From: Acidimicrobiia bacterium | Lineage (GTDB): Bacteria > Actinomycetota > Acidimicrobiia > Spongiisociales > UBA5794 | Direction: 5' to 3' | Assembly: GCA_026985095.1 (NCBI GenBank) | Contig: JALSQW010000007.1 | Span: 1-64,000, forward strand | DNA length: 64,000 bases | Part shown: positions 28,455 through 36,295 of the stretch, piece by piece | How the letters are laid out: each line of letters begins with the position of its first letter | How positions within the stretch are numbered: position 1 is the first letter of the stretch | Made by a program: the position numbers and the translations under genes | Notes under the pieces: generated by a model | The model's input: the letters and a program-made list of their open reading frames with translations, nothing else | Told to the model about the DNA's origin: nothing | Database searches by the model: none

Positions 28455-29645
28455 ATGACAGAAGCCGTCGTCGTCGCCAGCAAACGCACCCCGCTGGCCA
28501 AGTCGTACCGGGGATCGTTCAACATGACCCGACCCGACGACCTGGCCGCCCACGCCATCCGCGCCGCCCTGTCGGAGGTTCCCGCGATCGAGGACGACAT
28601 GGTCGAGGACGTCCTGCTGGGGTGCGGCCTCCCGGAGGGCCCGTCGGGCCACAACGTCGGCCGGATCGCCCTCCTCCGCGCCGGGCTCCCGACGTCGGTG
28701 CCCGGTGTGACCGTGAACCGGTTCTGCTCGTCGGGCCTACAGACCATCGCCATGGCGGCCCACCGCATCATGGTGGGCGAAGCGGACGCGATCATCGGCG
28801 GAGGCGTCGAGTCGATCACGTTGGTGCAGAACGACAAGCTCCGAACCTCGGACCTGTTCAACCCCATCCTCGCCGAAGAGATCCCGGGCATCTACCTGTC
28901 GATGGGTGAGACGGCCGAGATCGTCGCCAAGCGCTACGGGATCTCCCGGGAAGATCAGGACCGCTACGCCCTCCTGTCTCAACAGCGGGTCGCCCGCGCC
29001 CAGGAGCAGGGATGGTTCGACGACGACATCGCCCCCATCGAGGTGGACCGGGCCGTCAAGCAGGAGGACGGCACCATGGTCGTCGAAAAGGACGTCCTGG
29101 TCGATCGAGACGAATGCAACCGTCCGAACACGACGCTGGAGGGCCTCGCCAAGCTCCGGCCGGTGTTCGACCCCGAGACGGGAAGCGTCACCGCAGGCAA
29201 CGCCTCCCAGTTCTCCGACGGCGCTTCGGCAACGGTGGTGATGTCCGCCGATCGAGCCACCGAGCTGGGCCTGGAGCCGATGGGCTACTTCCGCGGGTTC
29301 CAGGTGGCGGGCGTCGATCCCGACGAGATGGGCATCGGGCCCGTGAAGGCCGTCCCGAAGCTCCTCGACATGGTGGGCATGACCCTCGACGACATCGACA
29401 TCGTCGAGCTCAACGAGGCATTCGCCTCCCAGGTCCTCTACTGCCAGCGGGTCCTCGAGATCCCCGACGACAAACTCAACCCGATGGGCGGTTCGATCTC
29501 CATCGGCCATCCCTACGGCATGACCGGGTCGCGTATGGTCGGCCAGATCCTCAACCACCTCCGGCGCACGGGCGGGAGGTTCGGCATCGTCACCATGTGC
29601 GTAGGCGGCGGCATGGGCGCCGCCGGTCTGTTCGAAGTGGCCTGA
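28455..29645 (+). CDS. Thiolase (acetyl-CoA C-acyltransferase)
   Basis: A 396-residue thiolase predicted to catalyse 3-ketoacyl-CoA + CoA to acetyl-CoA + shortened acyl-CoA, in fatty-acid beta-oxidation or the reverse condensation. Catalytic residues are visible: nucleophilic Cys90 in [16 protein letters not shown], the His in [11 protein letters not shown] (~350), and the second Cys in CVGGGMGAA (~381). Length matches the family. GAGGAG precedes the ATG and TACGCT about 30 nt upstream may be the -10. It stands alone: no enoyl-CoA hydratase or FadB partner flanks it, so degradative versus biosynthetic use is open. Confidence 0.92.
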   Translation: MTEAVVVASKRTPLAKSYRGSFNMTRPDDLAAHAIRAALSEVPAIEDDMVEDVLLGCGLPEGPSGHNVGRIALLRAGLPTSVPGVTVNRFCSSGLQTIAMAAHRIMVGEADAIIGGGVESITLVQNDKLRTSDLFNPILAEEIPGIYLSMGETAEIVAKRYGISREDQDRYALLSQQRVARAQEQGWFDDDIAPIEVDRAVKQEDGTMVVEKDVLVDRDECNRPNTTLEGLAKLRPVFDPETGSVTAGNASQFSDGASATVVMSADRATELGLEPMGYFRGFQVAGVDPDEMGIGPVKAVPKLLDMVGMTLDDIDIVELNEAFASQVLYCQRVLEIPDDKLNPMGGSISIGHPYGMTGSRMVGQILNHLRRTGGRFGIVTMCVGGGMGAAGLFEVA

Positions 29646-29794
29646 GGACGGTCGACGCCCGCCAGAGACTCCTGGGTCGGGAGCCCCCACGTCCCCGGTC
29701 GTCCATTCGGTGAACCGCGAGTCCCGCGCGCGTTCTCACCGGACGCTCATCGTCTTCCCATCGCCGGCTCATCGCCGCCTCCGACGATGAGCCC

Positions 29795-30247
29795 ATGGAT
29801 GCCTCGCACCCCTCCCTCGATGGTCCGGTGGCCGTCGCCTCGCTCCTCCTGTTCGTCCAAGGGGCGATCGCGGTGGCGCTGGCCTCCGAGGCGGTCGGGG
29901 CCGCCATCGCCTTCGGTGGCGCACCCGCTCCCGGCGCCATCCTGACGGTCGCCGGTGCCGTCGCCACGCTCGTGCTGGCCGGACGCGTCCGAGGTCACCG
30001 TCGCAGCACGCGTCGCTGGATCCTGGCCTTCGAGATCGGGTGGATCGTCCTGGCCGCCGTCGACCTGCTCCTGGCGACCTTCCTCGCCGACCGGGGTTTG
30101 ACGCCGGTGGGGTTCGCGGTTCGGATGGCGTTGCCGGGAGCGATCATCTGGTCGCTGCGCCGCCCGGCGGCGAAGGTCGCCTTCGGGATCGGGGAAGCCG
30201 CCGACGGCCAGACCGAGTTCCCCGATCGGGCCCAGGTACCGGCGTGA
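29795..30247 (+). CDS. Four-helix membrane protein, unknown function
   Basis: A 150-residue hydrophobic protein with four predicted helices (VASLLLFVQGAIAVALASEAV, ILTVAGAVATLVLAGRV, WILAFEIGWIVLAAVDLLLATFL, VGFAVRMALPGAIIWSL) and a short polar C-terminus. No family recognised. Its stop overlaps the GTG of the next gene (GTGA), so the two are translationally coupled and may form one membrane unit. Confidence 0.65.
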   Translation: MDASHPSLDGPVAVASLLLFVQGAIAVALASEAVGAAIAFGGAPAPGAILTVAGAVATLVLAGRVRGHRRSTRRWILAFEIGWIVLAAVDLLLATFLADRGLTPVGFAVRMALPGAIIWSLRRPAAKVAFGIGEAADGQTEFPDRAQVPA

Positions 30248-31407
30248 ACAAGGCCGACCTGCTCGACCGGTACGTCGGGAGCCCCATCTACGGCATGGCA
30301 CCGGAGCATCGGCTCGCCATCGTCCTGGTCGCCGCCACCGTGATGGCTGCCGGGATCCTGCTCCTCGGAGCTCGACGGCAGCATCCGCCTGCCGTACGGA
30401 TCGTCGAGCGCTACCGGGCCCTCCCGTCGCTGTATCGGTTCGCCGCGTGGCTGTTGGCGATCGTCTCGGCGATGAACCTCGGCATGGGTCTCGGGCGTCT
30501 CGCCGGTCCTGGGACGTGGCTGATCGCCGTCGGGATCGCCGAGGCGGCCATCCTCCGACGGCTCCTGACCGGCCGATCGTGGCGATGGCCTCTGGCGTCC
30601 GTGACGGTCGTGGCGCTCACCGTGAACCTCGGCCTCGCGGTGGCCGGGATCACCGTCGACCAGGTCGGGTTCCTCACGGCACTGTTGGAAGCCACCGTCC
30701 TGGCGGTGGTCCTGCGGACGGTCGAGGGTGGACGGTTGCGGAGGCTCGCGGCATCGATCGTCGTGGTCGGTGCGGTCGGTTTCACGACCCTGGCGAGTTG
30801 GGGCGGTGCCGTCGTCGCCGGTCTGGGAGGCGAGAAGCTGGGCGAGACGCCGCTCCCAGGGGTGCTGCTCCCGAAGGGCACGAACCGGCCGCCCACACCA
30901 CGAGAACAGGAGCTCGCCGACCGGTTCTGGCGGGATACCGCGGCGGCGATCGCCAGGTACGAGGACGTCGCGGTCGCCGCCGCCGACGGGTACCTGGTCG
31001 AAGCCATCGTCGGTTCGGAGTTCCACGCCGAGAACCCGCGCTACAAGTCCGACGGGATCTTGCTCGACCCGGCGCGGCCCGAGACACTGGTGTACGAGGA
31101 GACGCCCGACGGGCCGGTCCTCCTCGGCGCCATGTACGAGATGGAGGAGATCGGCGACGAAGGGCCGATGTTCGCCGGACCGATCACCGTCTGGCACGCG
31201 CACGATCACATCTGCTTCGGGGTGCTCCCTCCGGCGATCACCGGCTTCGAGTCGCCGCTGGGAGCGTGTCCGCTGTTGTCGGTGTCGTTCCCGGTGACGA
31301 ACGAGATGATGCACGTGTGGACGATCCCCGGCGTCGACGACCCCTACACGGAGCTCGACGAGGAAGTCCTCGACACCTACCTGGAGCACCGCCGGACGGG
31401 ACCGTGA
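30244..31407 (+). CDS. Six-helix membrane protein with C-terminal extracytoplasmic domain
   Basis: A 387-residue protein. The first ~220 residues contain about six membrane helices (e.g. LAIVLVAATVMAAGILLLGA, FAAWLLAIVSAMNLGMGLG, LAASIVVVGAVGFTTLASWGG). The last ~170 form a soluble domain with helix EQELADRFWRDTAAAIARYED, VAAADGYLVEAIVGSEFHAENP, LDPARPETLVYEETPDG, VWHAHDHICFG and a final Cys in GACPLLS. The His/Cys-containing VWHAHDHICFG could bind metal (inference). GTG start overlaps the preceding stop; the ORF-track N-terminal extension is out-of-frame antisense material. I do not recognise a characterised homologue. Confidence 0.7.
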   Translation: MNKADLLDRYVGSPIYGMAPEHRLAIVLVAATVMAAGILLLGARRQHPPAVRIVERYRALPSLYRFAAWLLAIVSAMNLGMGLGRLAGPGTWLIAVGIAEAAILRRLLTGRSWRWPLASVTVVALTVNLGLAVAGITVDQVGFLTALLEATVLAVVLRTVEGGRLRRLAASIVVVGAVGFTTLASWGGAVVAGLGGEKLGETPLPGVLLPKGTNRPPTPREQELADRFWRDTAAAIARYEDVAVAAADGYLVEAIVGSEFHAENPRYKSDGILLDPARPETLVYEETPDGPVLLGAMYEMEEIGDEGPMFAGPITVWHAHDHICFGVLPPAITGFESPLGACPLLSVSFPVTNEMMHVWTIPGVDDPYTELDEEVLDTYLEHRRTGP

Positions 31408-31468
31408 GGACGGCGGGCACGACCCTGTAGGCACGATGCCGCAACGCAGGTCGACACACGCGGGGCCG

Positions 31469-31474
31469 TATCAT
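31469..31474 (+). promoter_or_regulatory. -10 box of leaderless META-domain lipoprotein gene
   Basis: TATCAT ending 7 nt before ATG 31482; it favours 31482 over the ORF-track start at 31473. Confidence 0.45.
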
Positions 31475-31481
31475 GGATGGG

Positions 31482-31889
31482 ATGTACCAGACGATGGCCC
31501 TCGCGTTGGTGATGACCGTCGCCGCCGCCTGCTCGGGCACGTCGCCCCGTTCGCCCGAGGGTCCCGAATGGACGATGCGATCCATGGCCACCGACGGGGG
31601 TCTCGTCGAGGCGATCTCCGACGTGACTCCCACGTTGCGCCTCGACGGGGGACGAGCCTCGGGAACGGCGGGCTGCAACCGCTACACGGCGACGTACACG
31701 CTGGCCGGCTCGGGCCTGTCGTTCGGACCGATCGCGGCGACCAAGATGTTCTGCGCCGGGGACGGGGTCATGGAGCAGGAGGACCGCTACCTGTCCTTGC
31801 TGAGCACGGTCGACGGGTGGTCGATCGAGCAGGGTCGCCTGATCCTCGATGCCGACGGTACGCCGACGCTCGTCTTCGTCGAGGGATAG
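31482..31889 (+). CDS. META/HslJ-domain lipoprotein
   Basis: A 135-residue exported lipoprotein: signal MYQTMALALVMTVAAAC with lipobox AAAC, then one META (HslJ-like) domain with the diagnostic GTAGCNRYTATYTLAGSGLSF and IAATKMFC. META domains occur in heat-shock protein HslJ and many envelope lipoproteins and are linked to stress or antibiotic tolerance. The two cysteines GCN and MFC are conserved features of the family. The start at 31482 is chosen from the adjacent -10 box. Monocistronic, just upstream of tRNA-Lys. Confidence 0.82.
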   Translation: MYQTMALALVMTVAAACSGTSPRSPEGPEWTMRSMATDGGLVEAISDVTPTLRLDGGRASGTAGCNRYTATYTLAGSGLSFGPIAATKMFCAGDGVMEQEDRYLSLLSTVDGWSIEQGRLILDADGTPTLVFVEG

Positions 31890-31994
31890 ACGGTCTCGGT
31901 GCTCTCCGAGCCGTGGTCGTCTTCGGCGTCCCCCCGGCTGCCCTCAGCGACCGGAGACGTCCGCGTCGGCGCAGCCGTCGGTTCCCGAAACCTT

Positions 31995-32000
31995 TATCCT
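31995..32000 (+). promoter_or_regulatory. -10 box directly before tRNA-Lys
   Basis: TATCCT, then only 6 nt before the mature tRNA 5' end, predicting transcription start at or next to G1. No clear -35 seen. Confidence 0.45.
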
Positions 32001-32006
32001 CCTGCC

Positions 32007-32080
32007 GGGCCCGTAGCTCAACCTGGCAGAGCAGCGGACTTTTAATCCGACGGTTCAGGGTTCGAATCCCTGCGGGCCTA
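32007..32080 (+). tRNA. tRNA-Lys (anticodon TTT)
   Basis: A 74-nt cloverleaf: acceptor GGGCCCG pairs with CGGGCCT (one G-U at the end), D-arm GCTC/GAGC, anticodon stem GCGGA/TCCGA flanking loop CTTTTAA, T-arm CAGGG-TTCGAAT-CCCTG, discriminator A. Anticodon TTT reads AAA/AAG. CCA is not encoded (CCG follows). Confidence 0.97.
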
Positions 32081-32088
32081 CCGACCCT

Positions 32089-32643
32089 TCACGTGAACGA
32101 TGACAGCTCGGTGAGCACCTCGGCGGCGACGGCGCGCGCCGCGGCGAGGTTCTCCGACGCCCGGCGCTCGCGATCGCGGGCTTCGTCGAGCCGCGCCTGC
32201 CGGTCGGGAGCATCGGCCGGGCCCGCCACCTGCGTCCGGAAAGACACCCGGGCCTCCACCCGCGCATCGATGGCCGCCCTGACGCCCTTCAGGGTCTCGA
32301 CCACCCGACGGGCGACCTGGGCCGTCCGCGCGTCGGGAGCCGCCGACTCGAGGGCGTCCAGCTCAGCCAACGCGGCGTCCATGCGGGCCGGAAGCTGCTC
32401 CCAGGCGGTCGCGTTGGCCGAGCCAGGATCGGTGATCCCGTCGACACGGGTGTTCCCCCGCCAGATGGCCAGGTCCTCGGTCAACGAGCCGTAAACCCAG
32501 CGAGCGTTGGCATAGGCCCTGCGTGCCCGCTCCTTCCAGGAAGGAGCCGTGGCCGAGATCGCCACGTTCTCGTTCCGGCTCGACCACGCACCGAGAACCA
32601 CGAGCACGAGGGTCGCCAGGCCGACGAGCGCCGCGATGAACAC
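32089..32643 (-). CDS. Membrane-anchored coiled-coil protein, unknown function
   Basis: A 184-residue protein: one N-terminal membrane helix (FIAALVGLATLVLVVLGAW), then a helical domain (WKERARRAYANARWVYGSLTED, WEQLPARMDAALAELDALES) and a charged coiled-coil tail rich in Arg/Glu/Ala. The GTG at 32643 is the only usual start after the upstream kinase gene's stop in this frame. It is the last gene of a probable ArsR-ROK kinase operon (75-nt gap). No family recognised; the topology resembles envelope-associated coiled-coil proteins. Confidence 0.6.
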   Translation of the reverse strand: MFIAALVGLATLVLVVLGAWSSRNENVAISATAPSWKERARRAYANARWVYGSLTEDLAIWRGNTRVDGITDPGSANATAWEQLPARMDAALAELDALESAAPDARTAQVARRVVETLKGVRAAIDARVEARVSFRTQVAGPADAPDRQARLDEARDRERRASENLAAARAVAAEVLTELSSFT

Positions 32644-32718
32644 GAGGAGGCCGTTGCCGCCCCCTTCACCCTCCGGCTCGGTGGATCCGGGCGCCCCAGT
32701 CGTGGTCCGCCGCCGCGA

Positions 32719-33609
32719 TCAACGCCCACGGCAGGCGCGTTCGGCGAGCAGCAACGCGCCCGAGATCCCGGCGAGATCCCCCAGCTCGGCCGGCACCACG
32801 AAGCCGACCCGCGACTGCTCGACGAGCCCCGGGTACCCGCCGAGCCGGTCCATCAGCGCGACCCGGATCCGAGGGAACACGCCGGGGAGTCGAGAGAGCC
32901 CCCCACCGATGACGATCCGCTCGGGGGCGAACACGTAGACGAACGATCGGATCCCCGACGCCAGGTACCACGCCACGAGCCGGCGGGCCTCCTCGAGGTC
33001 GGCACCCGCCAGTGCCTGCGCGGGGGCGCCGAAACGATCGGCGATCGCCGGTCCCGACGCCATCCCCTCCAAACAGTCGCCGTGGAACCGGCAGCGCCCT
33101 TCGAAGGCGTCTCCGGCGGCCCGGTCGACGGCCACGTGCCCCATCTCGGGATGGACGAGTCCGTGGATGGGCTCACCATCGACGGCCGCACCTCCGCCGA
33201 TCCCGGTTCCGACGGTGAGGTAGATCGACGATCGGACATCCCTGGACGCGCCCCACCGGGCCTCGGCGAGGGCCGCGCCGTCGACGTCGGTGTCGATGAC
33301 GACCGGAAGCTCGAGGGCGTCGGCGATCGAGCCGGCCATATCGACGCCGGACCATCCCGGCTTCGGGGTGCGGGTGATCCTCCCGAAGGCGGGGCGGTCG
33401 GGCCGCAGCTCGAGCGGACCGAACGAAGCGACCCCGACGGCGTCGATACGGTCGCCGTGGCGCATACGGTGGGTGAAGAACTCGATCACGTCGGCCAGCG
33501 TGGACCCGGGGTCCCGGGTCGGGAAACGCTCGACGACGACGTCGTGCGGGCCCGTGCCGACGCCGCACACGAACTTCGTCCCGCCCGCTTCGATCCCTCC
33601 GTACGCCAT
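32719..33609 (-). CDS. ROK-family sugar kinase (fructokinase-like)
   Basis: A 296-residue ROK kinase predicted to phosphorylate a hexose with ATP. GGIEAGGTKFVCGVG is the N-terminal phosphate-binding loop, IDTDVDGAALAEARWG the sugar site region with the catalytic Asp, TVGTGIGGGAAVDG the second phosphate loop. HPEMGHVAVDR followed by CRFHGDCLEGMASGPA is the zinc-binding insert typical of ScrK/Mak-type fructokinases. Only 3 nt separate it from the upstream ArsR gene, so they form an operon. The preferred sugar, fructose or mannose, is inferred from the family. Confidence 0.88.
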   Translation of the reverse strand: MAYGGIEAGGTKFVCGVGTGPHDVVVERFPTRDPGSTLADVIEFFTHRMRHGDRIDAVGVASFGPLELRPDRPAFGRITRTPKPGWSGVDMAGSIADALELPVVIDTDVDGAALAEARWGASRDVRSSIYLTVGTGIGGGAAVDGEPIHGLVHPEMGHVAVDRAAGDAFEGRCRFHGDCLEGMASGPAIADRFGAPAQALAGADLEEARRLVAWYLASGIRSFVYVFAPERIVIGGGLSRLPGVFPRIRVALMDRLGGYPGLVEQSRVGFVVPAELGDLAGISGALLLAERACRGR

Positions 33610-33612
33610 CGC

Positions 33613-33903
33613 TCAGGTGGCGACGGTCTCGGCCGACATCGCCCCGAGGATGGCGCCCAGGCGGCCGAGACGTTCGGGACGGAGCCGGTAGAAGCTCCAC
33701 CGTCCCCGAGGCGCCCGAGTCACGATGCCGCCGTCCATCAGGGTCTTGAGGTGAGAACTGATGGTCGACTGGCTGAGGCCGACGTGCCGCTCGATGTCGA
33801 CCAGGCAGGCCGCATCACCGGCTTCGGAGAGGAGATGCGCAATCAGCTCGACCTCGAGACCGCACCCGCAGGCGGTCGGGCTGCAGGAAGCCACATCGTC
33901 CAT
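33613..33903 (-). CDS. ArsR-family transcriptional regulator
   Basis: A 96-residue winged-helix repressor: IAHLLSEAGDAACLVDIERHVGLSQSTISSHLKTLMDGGIV is the helix-turn-helix and RAPRGRWSFYRLRPERL the wing. The N-terminus has clustered cysteines (ASCSPTACGCG), as in metal- or arsenite-sensing ArsR proteins with N-terminal Cys ligands; this suggests a thiol/metal sensor. The start at 33903 is fixed by TACCCT 6 nt upstream. It heads an operon with the ROK kinase, an odd partner for a metal sensor. Confidence 0.85.
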   Translation of the reverse strand: MDDVASCSPTACGCGLEVELIAHLLSEAGDAACLVDIERHVGLSQSTISSHLKTLMDGGIVTRAPRGRWSFYRLRPERLGRLGAILGAMSAETVAT

Positions 33904-33909
33904 GGCCCG

Positions 33910-33915
33910 AGGGTA
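33910..33915 (-). promoter_or_regulatory. -10 box of leaderless arsR-type gene
   Basis: TACCCT, 6 nt before ATG 33903 on the minus strand. Confidence 0.5.
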
Positions 33916-33947
33916 CACGGTCCATGATCGACGGATCGCGACGAGCG

Positions 33948-34358
33948 TCAGGCCGACGGCTCGATCGGGAGGAGCCGCGAGTCCTCGAGCGCCGCCGTCC
34001 GGTGCCCGACACCGGCCCGGTAGGCATCGTCGCTCACCATCGTCAGGAACGCCTCAAGGTCCGGATACCGGACCAGCATCACCAGGTCCCACCGCTCCGC
34101 GGGCGGTCCGATCAGGAACCGGCCGCCTTCGCCGAGCAACTGGACCGTCCCACCGGCGGAGGCGAGGAACCGGCCGGCGTGTGATGCATAGCGGTCGTAG
34201 GCCTCGCGTCCCGAGATCGGCCGGTCGGGGGCGAGCCCCGGCGCGGCCGAGTAGTCGGCGATCTGTCGGAACCTGAGGAGGTTGAGCATGACGACGGGCC
34301 CGGTGATCTCGCGGGACATGAGGGCGTCGACGGCGTCGGGGGTGGGGTCGATGAACAT
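33948..34358 (-). CDS. DUF1330-like dimeric alpha-beta barrel protein
   Basis: A 136-residue small protein of the ferredoxin-like DUF1330 type: PVVMLNLLRFR, GREAYDRYASHAGRFLASAGGTV, WDLVMLVRYPDLEAFLTMVSDDAYR and ALEDSRLLPIEP follow the usual strand-helix-strand pattern. Such proteins form dimeric alpha-beta barrels with mostly unknown substrates. TAGGGT lies 6 nt before the ATG, so the message should be leaderless. It sits 44 nt downstream of the P450 gene on the same strand but has its own promoter box. Confidence 0.8.
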   Translation of the reverse strand: MFIDPTPDAVDALMSREITGPVVMLNLLRFRQIADYSAAPGLAPDRPISGREAYDRYASHAGRFLASAGGTVQLLGEGGRFLIGPPAERWDLVMLVRYPDLEAFLTMVSDDAYRAGVGHRTAALEDSRLLPIEPSA

Positions 34359-34364
34359 CTCACG

Positions 34365-34370
34365 ACCCTA
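34365..34370 (-). promoter_or_regulatory. -10 box of leaderless DUF1330 gene
   Basis: TAGGGT, 6 nt before ATG 34358 on the minus strand. Confidence 0.5.
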
Positions 34371-34402
34371 CCCGAGACCCGGGCGGCGCAGAACGAGGGA
34401 GG

Positions 34403-35551
34403 TCACCAGCGGGCGGGGACCGAAGGAGGCGACCGGAACTCGTGGCCCCGGGGTTGCGGGGCATGAGGATCGAGACGGACCTCGGGGATGCGCTCGATCA
34501 GGGTCTCGAGGGCGACGGCGGCTTCCATCCTGGCCAGGGTCGCACCGATGCACAGGTGCGGCCCGGAAGCGAAGGACAGGATCTTCGGAACCGGGGGCCG
34601 ATCGAGGCGGAACCGGTCGGGTTCGGGGAACGCCCGTGGGTCCCGGTTGGCTGCCCCGAGCAGGCACTGGACGACGTCGCCCCTGCGCAGCTCGACACCG
34701 CCGATGGCCGTGTCCTCGACGACGTGACGGGTGGCCGTCTGGACTGGCGACTCCCAACGCAGCGTCTCCTCGACGATGCGGCTCCACGGTACCGACCCGG
34801 CGGCGATGGACGGCCACAGGTCCCGATCGTGGATCGCCCACAGGGTGTTCGCGATCGTCGCCACGGTCGTCTCGAAACCCCCGAAGACGGTGATGGCGAC
34901 GTTGGACGCCAGCTCGGACCTGTCGAGCTGCGGATCTGCGGACGCGCCCATGGTGGAGAACGCGGCCGTGGAGGGTGCAGTCGCCAACAGCGCGGCGAAG
35001 TCCGCGAACGCGGTTCGTGCGGCGGCGGCGACGTCGGGATCTCCGATCTGGTTCGCGAACCCTTCGGCGATCGCATCGAAGATCCCGAAGAGGCGCTCGT
35101 CCCAGGGGATGCCGAGGTGATCGACCACGACCTGCATCGCCAGGGGGCGAGCGAACCGTGCACGGAGATCGGCGGACCGCTCGTCGACGAACCCGTCGAT
35201 CAGCGCATGCGCGACCCGGCGGATCCGGCCCTCCATGTCGACGCGCTCCAACGCGGGTCGGTGAAGCGGCTTGGCGAAGGGACGCCGGAGGCGTCGGTGG
35301 TCCGAGCCGTCCACGCTCAGCATCATCGTGTCGATGGTGTACTCCAAGATGTTGTCCTCAGAACGCACCGTGAAGGCCTCTGGGGTCCCCAGGATGAGGC
35401 GGGTCATGGGATACGACGTGACCAACCATGCGCGGAGCCGCTCGGCCCACACGACGGGGCCCGCCGCCCGGAGACGGTCGAAGGCCGCGTAGGGGTCACG
35501 GTCCAGCATCTCGAGATCGACGGCTTCGTCCACCGGGACACGAACGGCCAT
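34403..35551 (-). CDS. Cytochrome P450
   Basis: A 382-residue soluble bacterial P450, a haem monooxygenase. The haem loop FASGPHLCIGATLAR holds the axial Cys (~332). The K-helix ExxR is EETLRW; the I-helix oxygen-binding region is VFGGFETTVATI, where the usual acidic-Thr pair appears as GGFETT. DGSDHRRLRRPFAKPL is the C-helix. Length is slightly below the usual ~400. No ferredoxin or reductase adjoins it. TATCGT 6 nt before the ATG suggests a leaderless message. Substrate unknown. Confidence 0.9.
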   Translation of the reverse strand: MAVRVPVDEAVDLEMLDRDPYAAFDRLRAAGPVVWAERLRAWLVTSYPMTRLILGTPEAFTVRSEDNILEYTIDTMMLSVDGSDHRRLRRPFAKPLHRPALERVDMEGRIRRVAHALIDGFVDERSADLRARFARPLAMQVVVDHLGIPWDERLFGIFDAIAEGFANQIGDPDVAAAARTAFADFAALLATAPSTAAFSTMGASADPQLDRSELASNVAITVFGGFETTVATIANTLWAIHDRDLWPSIAAGSVPWSRIVEETLRWESPVQTATRHVVEDTAIGGVELRRGDVVQCLLGAANRDPRAFPEPDRFRLDRPPVPKILSFASGPHLCIGATLARMEAAVALETLIERIPEVRLDPHAPQPRGHEFRSPPSVPARW

Positions 35552-35557
35552 GCCGTG

Positions 35558-35563
35558 ACGATA
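35558..35563 (-). promoter_or_regulatory. -10 box of leaderless P450 gene
   Basis: TATCGT, 6 nt before ATG 35551 on the minus strand. Confidence 0.5.
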
Positions 35564-35700
35564 CCGCCCGCGGGCCGGGCTTCTCGGAGGTCGTCCCGAT
35601 CGACTGCCCGTTACGTGATCTTTACACGGCCGCCGATACGGCCTTGACGCGGCTCGGGTTCACTACGGCGTGTAGGAACCCCACGCAAAGGAGTTGCGCG

Positions 35701-35916
35701 ATGATGTACGGATGGTGGGCCCCCTTCGGAGGCCTGATGATGTTCGCGTTCTTCGCCCTCATCGTCTGGCTGATCGTCGCCGCGGTCCGGCCCGAGCGGC
35801 AGGCCCCGGCCGGCGGACGCACGGCCCTCGACGTTCTCGATGCCCGGTTCGCCCGCGGCGAGATCGACGACGAGGAGTACCGGACCCGCAGGTCGATCAT
35901 CGAAGGGAGCATCTGA
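35701..35916 (+). CDS. Small SHOCT-domain membrane protein
   Basis: A 71-residue protein: an aromatic/Met-rich membrane helix (WWAPFGGLMMFAFFALIVWLIVAAV), a short linker and a C-terminal SHOCT motif (ALDVLDARFARGEIDDEEYRTRRSII). SHOCT tails mediate oligomerisation of small membrane proteins. ATG 35701 follows AAAGGAG. The stop shares a base with the next ATG (TGATG), coupling it to the Met-rich secreted protein. Similar small SHOCT proteins often occur beside metal-response genes (from memory). Confidence 0.82.
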   Translation: MMYGWWAPFGGLMMFAFFALIVWLIVAAVRPERQAPAGGRTALDVLDARFARGEIDDEEYRTRRSIIEGSI

Positions 35917-36224
35917 TGGTGAGGAAGACCCTGGCCGTGGCAGCGCTCGCCGCGGCGCTGCTGACCGGCACGTCGGTGGCCCTTGCGTCGTCGGGCAACG
36001 GCGACGCCCCGGCCCCGACCGATCACTGGAACGAGATGGCGACCGAGATGGGCGACGAGTGGCCCTCGATGGTCGCGCACATGCAGGAACGACTCGGCGA
36101 CGCCTTCCCCGAGATGGTGGCCCAGATGCAAGCCACCGAAGCCCACATGGGCTCCATGGGAACGGGCACCGGGAACATGGGTGATCCCGGCATGGGCTCC
36201 ATGGGCACCTGGATGGATCGTTGA
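35916..36224 (+). CDS. Secreted methionine-rich small protein
   Basis: A 102-residue exported protein: signal peptide (TLAVAALAAALLTGTSVALA), an acidic helix with His/Trp/Met (DHWNEMATEMGDEWPSMVAHM, MVAQMQATEAHM) and a Gly-Met tail (MGSMGTGTGNMGDPGMGSMG). Thirteen or more Met residues in ~80 suggest soft-metal binding, as in copper/silver chaperones (inference). It is coupled to the SHOCT gene and is followed by a terminator and the two-component pair whose sensor loop has a similar Met-rich sequence. Confidence 0.78.
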   Translation: MVRKTLAVAALAAALLTGTSVALASSGNGDAPAPTDHWNEMATEMGDEWPSMVAHMQERLGDAFPEMVAQMQATEAHMGSMGTGTGNMGDPGMGSMGTWMDR

Positions 36225-36239
36225 GGCCGACGCACGATC

Positions 36240-36267
36240 GTAGCGGGGACCTGCGGGTCCCCGCTAC
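36240..36267 (+). terminator. Strong hairpin terminator
   Basis: GTAGCGGGGACC-tgcg-GGTCCCCGCTAC: perfect 12-bp stem, 4-nt loop, followed by ctttcgtt. It ends the SHOCT/Met-rich unit before the response-regulator gene. Confidence 0.85.
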
Positions 36268-36295
36268 CTTTCGTTCACCCGACACCGAGACGGCA

